DNA of 64,000 bases from Rhizobium sp. Root1203 (lineage in GTDB: Bacteria; Pseudomonadota; Alphaproteobacteria; Rhizobiales; Rhizobiaceae): positions 118,107-182,106 of the forward strand of contig NZ_LMCW01000069.1 of assembly GCF_001424945.1 (NCBI RefSeq), given 5' to 3'. A program made the translations under genes and the position numbers. The notes below the pieces were generated by a model. The model saw only the letters and a program-made list of their open reading frames with translations, had not been told where the DNA came from and did not search any database. The stretch's first letter is position 1. Each line of letters begins with the position of its first letter. This document shows positions 60,929-64,000 of this stretch, one piece after another.

Positions 60929-63268
60929 TTATTGCCCCATGATCAGGTCGAGAAGCGTCGTGCGACGAGGACGCCCCGAGGGAGCCTCTTCGGCGCTGCC
61001 GATATCGCCCGGAGGAACGGCGTCGCCATAGCCGTAGCGACCATCCTCGGCGACATCGGCGGGCGGTACCGGACCGCCGCCGCTCGGGGAAAGCGGCTGC
61101 CGCCCGGGTCGGGAGGGCGCCTGCGGATACTCGCTTTCCGAACCACCGAAAACGCCAGAAATGATGTTGCCGATGGTGGTCCGTTCCTGAACGGGCTCCT
61201 GCATGCCGGGTTCGGCGGAGGCCATCGGCTGCCCGGCGCCGTTCAAAGTGCCCGGATCGCTCATGAACTGGCCGCTGCCGAAGAGGGGAGCCGGCGACAG
61301 CCCCTTGTGGGCGGCAATCATGAATTCCTGCCAGGCCTTGGCCGGCAGGCCGCCGCCCGTCACCTTCTTCATCGGCTTGCCATCGTCATTGCCGAACCAG
61401 ACGCCGGTGGTCAGATTGCTGGTGAAGCCGACGAAGAGTGCGTCGCGCGAATTCTGGGTGGTACCGGTCTTGCCCGCTGCCTGCCAGCCCGCCAGCCTGG
61501 CGCTCTTGCCTGTGCCCTGGTCGATCACGCCCATCATCATCGCGTTCATGTTGGCGGCGATCGTTTCCGAAAGGACGCGCGGCGGGCTGTCGTAGGTGTT
61601 CTCGTACAGCACCTTGCTGCCATCGGCGGTCGTGACGCGGCGAATGACATGCGGCGTCGCCTTGTAGCCGCCGTTCATGAAGGCCGCATAGGCACCTGTC
61701 AGCTCCATGAGCGACACTTCCGAGGTGCCGAGCGCGATGGAGGCGTTGGGCTGCAGTTCAGACTCGATGCCGAGGCGATGCGCCAGCTTGATCACCTGGT
61801 CGGGGCCGTCGTACATCACCAGCTGCGCGGCGACGGTGTTCAGCGATTTTGCCAGGGCTGTGGCGAGCGTCACCTCGCCGTTGTATTTCTTTTCGTAATT
61901 TTCCGGCGTCCAGTCGCCGATCCGAATCGGAGCGTCGTTGAAGACGGAGAACGGCGTCAGGCCCTTTTCCAGGGCCGCGGCATAAACGAACGGCTTGAAC
62001 GACGATCCCGGCTGGCGCTTGGCCTTGACCGCACGGTTGAACTGGCTGTCGGCATAGTCGCGGCCGCCGACAAGGGCGCGAATGGCGCCCGTACCGTCGA
62101 GGGATACCAGGGCTGCCTGCGAGGCGTCGAGTTTCGCACCGTCCTTGTTCAGCACGTCGGTCAATGCCTGCTCGGCGCGTTTTTCCAGGCCCTTGTCGAT
62201 CGTCGTGTCGACGATGACGTCTTCCTTGACGTCGCCGATCAGCCCCGGCAGTTCGTCCATCACCATGTCGGCGACGTAGTGGCCCGCCCCCGACCAATAG
62301 CGTTTTGCCTTGGCCGGCGTCTGCGACATCGCCGTCCTGACCTCGTCGCCCGATATGTAGCCCTGATCGCGCATGGCCTGGAGCACGACCTGCGCCCGGG
62401 CGTTGGCCGCCTCCGGATCGCGGGCCGGCGACAGGCGCGACGGCGCCTTCACCAAGCCGGCAAGCAGCGCTGCCTCGCCGAGGTTCACGTCACGTGCGGA
62501 CTTGTTGAAATAACGACGCGATGCCGCCTCGACGCCATAGGCGTTCGAACCGAAGAACACGCGGTTGAGATACATCGCGAGGATCTGGTCCTTGGTGTAT
62601 TTCTGCTCGAGCCACAGCGCCAGCAGCACCTCCTGCACCTTACGCTCCAGGGTGCGATCCGGCGACAGGAAGAGGTTCTTGGCGAGCTGCTGGGTCAGCG
62701 TCGAGCCACCCTGAACCATGTGGCCGGTGGTGACATTGGTAACGAAAGCGCGGGCCAGGCCTAGGGGATCGACGCCGAAATGCGAATAGAAGCGCCGGTC
62801 CTCGATCGCCACGATCGCTTCGGGAAGGTAAGGCGACATCTCCTCGAGTGCGAGCGCCTCGCCGCCGGTGGTGCCGCGATTGGCAATCACGCTGCCGTCG
62901 ACGGCGGTAATCTTGACGTTCGGGGGGCGATCGGGGATGGCCCAGGTGCTGGCGCTCGGCATGCGCGAGCCGTAGTAGACGACGAGGCCTGTCACCCCGA
63001 TGCCGGCCCAGATGCCGAGCACGATGCACCAGTAGACGATCCTGCGGACGAAGCCGAAAATGCCGCCGCCTTCGCGTTCCGGCGGCGGGCGGCGCTTGCG
63101 CCGCTCGGGCTGGCGGGACCGTGGCGATTTCGATGCTGGCCGCTTTGCGGCTCGCCCGCCGGCAACGCGGTCGTCGGCGTCGAGCGCGAAATCATCGTCA
63201 TCGTCGCGGCTGTCGCGGCCACCAAAGGACGGTTCGATTCTATCGCGTGATCTGCCTCTGCCTGCCAT
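60929..63268 (-). CDS. Class A penicillin-binding protein (PBP1a-like)
   Basis: A 779-aa bifunctional peptidoglycan synthase. After a basic, disordered N-terminus (1-70) comes one membrane anchor (YWCIVLGIWAGIGVTGLVVYYG), then the GT51 glycosyltransferase domain (catalytic E156 in AIEDRRFYSHFG; GGSTLTQQLAKNLF) and the transpeptidase with SxxK at S422-K425 (PGSSFKPF), S-x-N (KSLNTVA) and KTG (GKTGTTQ). The C-terminal ~100 residues are Pro/Gly-rich. It is upstream of dnaK on the same strand but separated by 236 bp. It is closer to PBP1a/MrcA than PBP1b. Confidence 0.95.
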   Translation of the reverse strand: MAGRGRSRDRIEPSFGGRDSRDDDDDFALDADDRVAGGRAAKRPASKSPRSRQPERRKRRPPPEREGGGIFGFVRRIVYWCIVLGIWAGIGVTGLVVYYGSRMPSASTWAIPDRPPNVKITAVDGSVIANRGTTGGEALALEEMSPYLPEAIVAIEDRRFYSHFGVDPLGLARAFVTNVTTGHMVQGGSTLTQQLAKNLFLSPDRTLERKVQEVLLALWLEQKYTKDQILAMYLNRVFFGSNAYGVEAASRRYFNKSARDVNLGEAALLAGLVKAPSRLSPARDPEAANARAQVVLQAMRDQGYISGDEVRTAMSQTPAKAKRYWSGAGHYVADMVMDELPGLIGDVKEDVIVDTTIDKGLEKRAEQALTDVLNKDGAKLDASQAALVSLDGTGAIRALVGGRDYADSQFNRAVKAKRQPGSSFKPFVYAAALEKGLTPFSVFNDAPIRIGDWTPENYEKKYNGEVTLATALAKSLNTVAAQLVMYDGPDQVIKLAHRLGIESELQPNASIALGTSEVSLMELTGAYAAFMNGGYKATPHVIRRVTTADGSKVLYENTYDSPPRVLSETIAANMNAMMMGVIDQGTGKSARLAGWQAAGKTGTTQNSRDALFVGFTSNLTTGVWFGNDDGKPMKKVTGGGLPAKAWQEFMIAAHKGLSPAPLFGSGQFMSDPGTLNGAGQPMASAEPGMQEPVQERTTIGNIISGVFGGSESEYPQAPSRPGRQPLSPSGGGPVPPADVAEDGRYGYGDAVPPGDIGSAEEAPSGRPRRTTLLDLIMGQ

Positions 63269-63544
63269 CTAGGACCGGTCGAACTCCAGTTTTGCCAAAC
63301 AAACCCGATGTTTGCGGCGTCCGCCCCTCCGGGACGGTTCTCTACCCGGTTGAACTTTAAATGAGGCGATTTAAGGGGTGGTTAAGAACTCGTTAGGCAA
63401 GCACCTCGGCTTTTGAAGCCTGCCTCTCACGATGGCGCACCGCGCCCATTTTCGCCGCAATATTGCCCAGTTTGGTTCAGCCTGCATTCACCTGCGGAGC
63501 CCTCTAATCGCGAAGCAAGGGACTTGCAGAACAGAGGTGCAGAG

Positions 63545-63871
63545 ATGCGCATGACAACGATCGCCCTGGCGATTGCAATGAGTGGATTTGGCGTTTCCAT
63601 CGCCGAAGCAATGCCGATCGCGCCAATCGAAAGCGGCGCGACCAAGAATGCCGTGCTTGTCGATTATGCCTGCGGGCGCGGCTATCACCTGACGCCATGG
63701 GGCAATTGCCGACCGAACTGGAGGCAGCCACCTCCGCCGCGCTACGGCTGGCGCTACGAACGCTCCTATGGATGGGGCAACCGTCCGCCGCCACGCCACG
63801 GCTGGCGCGACGACCGGTCATGGGATCATCGCCCACCCCCCTGGATGCGGGACGGCTACGACCGTTATTGA
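63545..63871 (+). CDS. Secreted GCG_CRPN-type small protein
   Basis: A 108-aa exported protein. A signal peptide (TTIALAIAMSGFGVSIAEA) is followed by a CGRGYHLTPWGNCRPNW block, the GCG_CRPN motif seen in small secreted rhizobial and related proteins, and then a Pro/Arg/Trp/Tyr/Asp-rich tail with repeats of (R/N)(P)PP and GWR (RQPPPPRYGWRYERS, NRPPPRHGWRDDRS, HRPPPWMRD). Function is unknown. AGAGG precedes ATG 63545; a longer open frame upstream has no ribosome-binding site. It is transcribed divergently from the PBP1a-like gene over 276 bp in which nothing else was recognised. Confidence 0.72.
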   Translation: MRMTTIALAIAMSGFGVSIAEAMPIAPIESGATKNAVLVDYACGRGYHLTPWGNCRPNWRQPPPPRYGWRYERSYGWGNRPPPRHGWRDDRSWDHRPPPWMRDGYDRY

Positions 63872-63970
63872 CCGCCGACATTTGACCTGGATGCCTAGCA
63901 CTACTTTGGCAGATTAACCGGCGGTTAACGATGATCGGCCATCTTTGGCACCTCAAAAGGGGTGCGGTGG

Positions 63971-64000
63971 ATGGTGGAGCAGGATATTGCACTGACGGAT
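63971..64000 (+). CDS. Start of a further gene, truncated by window end
   Basis: An ATG at 63971 with AGGGG about 9 bp upstream opens a frame (MVEQDIALTD) that runs to the end of the window. Only ten codons are visible, so no product can be named. The preceding 100 bp have no competing gene. Confidence 0.35.
   Translation, partial: MVEQDIALTD

Noticed and set aside
59076..62764. Long plus-strand frames (570 and 610 aa) opposite dnaK and the PBP1a-like gene
   Set aside because: Shadows of strongly conserved minus-strand genes; composition lacks any recognised fold.

Overview
The window is GC-rich, densely packed chromosomal DNA of an alphaproteobacterium, most likely a member of the Rhizobiaceae (Rhizobium/Agrobacterium/Ensifer group). 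Supporting signs are a Sinorhizobium-type phospholipid N-methyltransferase (PmtA) beside dnaN, an MbfA-type iron exporter preceded by a textbook Irr (ICE) palindrome, an alphaproteobacterial RpoH promoter in front of dnaK, a BTLCP-family cysteine peptidase and an XRE regulator typical of the group. The genus is not resolved. No rRNA, tRNA, CRISPR array, insertion sequence or prophage was seen. The content is mostly core or near-core chromosome.

Layout. 1-4.3 kb: end of dnaN, then pmtA, a degenerate histidine phosphatase, pyrF and a DUF1330 gene in a tight run, and an NDUFA9-like epimerase with a clear terminator. 4.6-10.9 kb: uppP, a GST, queG with a coupled SDR gene, a small secreted RlpA-like protein and an RsmB-type rRNA methyltransferase. 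11-13.2 kb: an MFS transporter overlapping a GlxA-type AraC regulator. 13.3-18.5 kb: a four-gene periplasmic locus (imelysin, di-haem oxidoreductase, second imelysin, Tat-exported DUF1513 protein), followed convergently by a DUF2252 gene. 19.7-25.6 kb: TspO, a GH25 lipoprotein, thioesterase, nucleosidase, guaA, a VapBC toxin-antitoxin pair and ogt. 25.7-34.7 kb: a glycosyltransferase, a LigT-like protein lacking its first catalytic His, small metabolic genes, an M29 aminopeptidase, a DMT exporter and MarR regulator sharing a perfect operator, a quinone reductase and xseA.

35-39.7 kb: a membrane-glycan module. A GT-C glycosyltransferase with STT3/PglB-like motifs faces a four-gene operon of a polyprenyl-phosphate-type GT2, a methyltransferase, an SMR-type membrane protein and a GtrA-like membrane protein. 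Together these look like donor synthesis, flipping and periplasmic transfer, and this is the best candidate here for an undescribed system. 39.7-46 kb: oxidoreductases, a GNAT, an M15-like protein, a YciE-like ferritin-fold protein and a LysR/aldo-keto reductase divergent pair.

46-51.6 kb: the translation block pheT-pheS-rplT-rpmI-infC, with infC starting at ATT. 51.8-57.4 kb: a hydrolase, the BTLCP peptidase, mbfA, an XRE regulator and a class III adenylate cyclase-TPR protein with an Asp-to-Glu change at a metal ligand. 57.5-63.3 kb: dnaJ, dnaK with its RpoH promoter, and a class A penicillin-binding protein. The window ends with a small secreted GCG_CRPN-type protein and the first codons of a further gene.
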